DNA of 14,415 nucleotides, taken from contig JAWXVD010000084.1 of NCBI GenBank assembly GCA_044425705.1, positions 1-14,415 of the forward strand. Direction: 5' to 3'. The notes beneath the pieces were generated by a model, which made no database searches, was not told the origin of the DNA, and was given only the letters and a program-made list of their open reading frames with translations. Made by a program: the position numbers and the translations under genes. Shown piece after piece: positions 14,289-14,415 of this stretch. Positions within the stretch are counted from its first letter, which is position 1, and every line of letters starts with the position of its first letter. The DNA is from JAWXVD01 sp044425705. Its GTDB lineage: Bacteria; Bacillota; Clostridia; Lachnospirales; Lachnospiraceae.

Positions 14289-14358
14289 TTGTACGAAAGC
14301 TTCCTGTATACTATAAATAGGTCAAGAGATTGACAAAATAAAATACCTCAAGTAAATT
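14289..14358 (+). promoter_or_regulatory. Two rightward promoter candidates for a gene beyond the window
   Basis: First candidate: TTGTAC (14289-14294) with TATAAA (14312-14317), 17-nt spacer. Second candidate: perfect TTGACA (14330-14335) with TAAATT (14353-14358), 17-nt spacer. Both point to a gene starting just past the right edge. The final bases contain CGAGAGG, a likely ribosome site. Confidence 0.5.
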
Positions 14359-14370
14359 TAGATTATTACT

Positions 14371-14388
14371 GACCAGCCAGTTGGTAAA
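14371..14388. promoter_or_regulatory. TetR-like operator candidate at the right edge
   Basis: TGACCA-GCCAGT-TGGTAA, ending near 14386, has nearly symmetric arms (5 of 6). It resembles the ACCA/TGGT operators often seen before TetR-family genes in Firmicutes. It sits between the rightward promoters and the predicted ribosome site, where a repressor would block transcription. The gene itself is not in the window. Confidence 0.35.
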
Positions 14389-14415
14389 ATTCTAAAAAAA
14401 CGAGAGGTATATACA

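Overview
The window looks like low-GC Firmicutes DNA from an anaerobic, fermentative clostridium, most likely in or near the Lachnospiraceae. The evidence is the AT-rich composition, strong AGGAGG ribosome sites, TTGACA/TATAAT-type promoters, a pyruvate formate-lyase (PFL) locus, a clostridial 2[4Fe-4S] ferredoxin, MecA, and a gdpP-rplI-dnaB cluster. No mobile element, CRISPR array, tRNA or rRNA was seen.

Layout. Bases 1-1372 (minus) hold the N-terminal 457 residues of a membrane-anchored SH3/GH18 glycosidase that runs off the left edge. A 70-aa unknown gene (1659-1871, minus) follows. A roughly 640-bp gene-free stretch carries a good minus-strand promoter and several hairpins, which may be a structured RNA. 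mecA (2514-3260, plus) comes next, then a small DUF1858-type CxxC protein (3452-3643, minus), transcribed away from the PFL locus. The PFL locus runs from 3883 to about 7980 on the plus strand. It holds a PFL core gene, a 69-aa Cys-containing protein, an 80-aa glycyl-radical-domain protein, the radical-SAM activase pflA and a ferredoxin. On the minus strand from 14125 down to 7978 lie a URO-D/corrinoid-methyltransferase-family gene, gdpP-rplI-dnaB, and a MerR-type regulator. The right edge (14126-14415) has promoter and operator-like sequences pointing rightward to a gene outside the window.

The most notable point is that PFL is split. The 679-aa core has the active-site Cys-Cys pair but stops just before the C-terminal glycyl-radical domain. 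That domain, with RVSGYAV, is encoded as a separate 80-aa protein about 0.4 kb downstream with its own strong ribosome site. Between them sits a 69-aa protein whose first half resembles the start of the radical domain, but whose second half has lost the radical loop and instead carries CxxC plus one more Cys. An extended hairpin separates the core from the 69-aa gene. An intrinsic terminator separates the 80-aa gene from pflA, so the activase is probably made at lower level than the structural parts. The arrangement suggests a two-part PFL with an exchangeable radical subunit, plus a related non-radical partner, decoy or sensor. A ferredoxin that could supply electrons to the activase sits next door under its own promoter.

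The rest is housekeeping: c-di-AMP hydrolysis (GdpP), ribosomal protein bL9, replicative helicase and proteolysis adaptor, with clear terminators between units.
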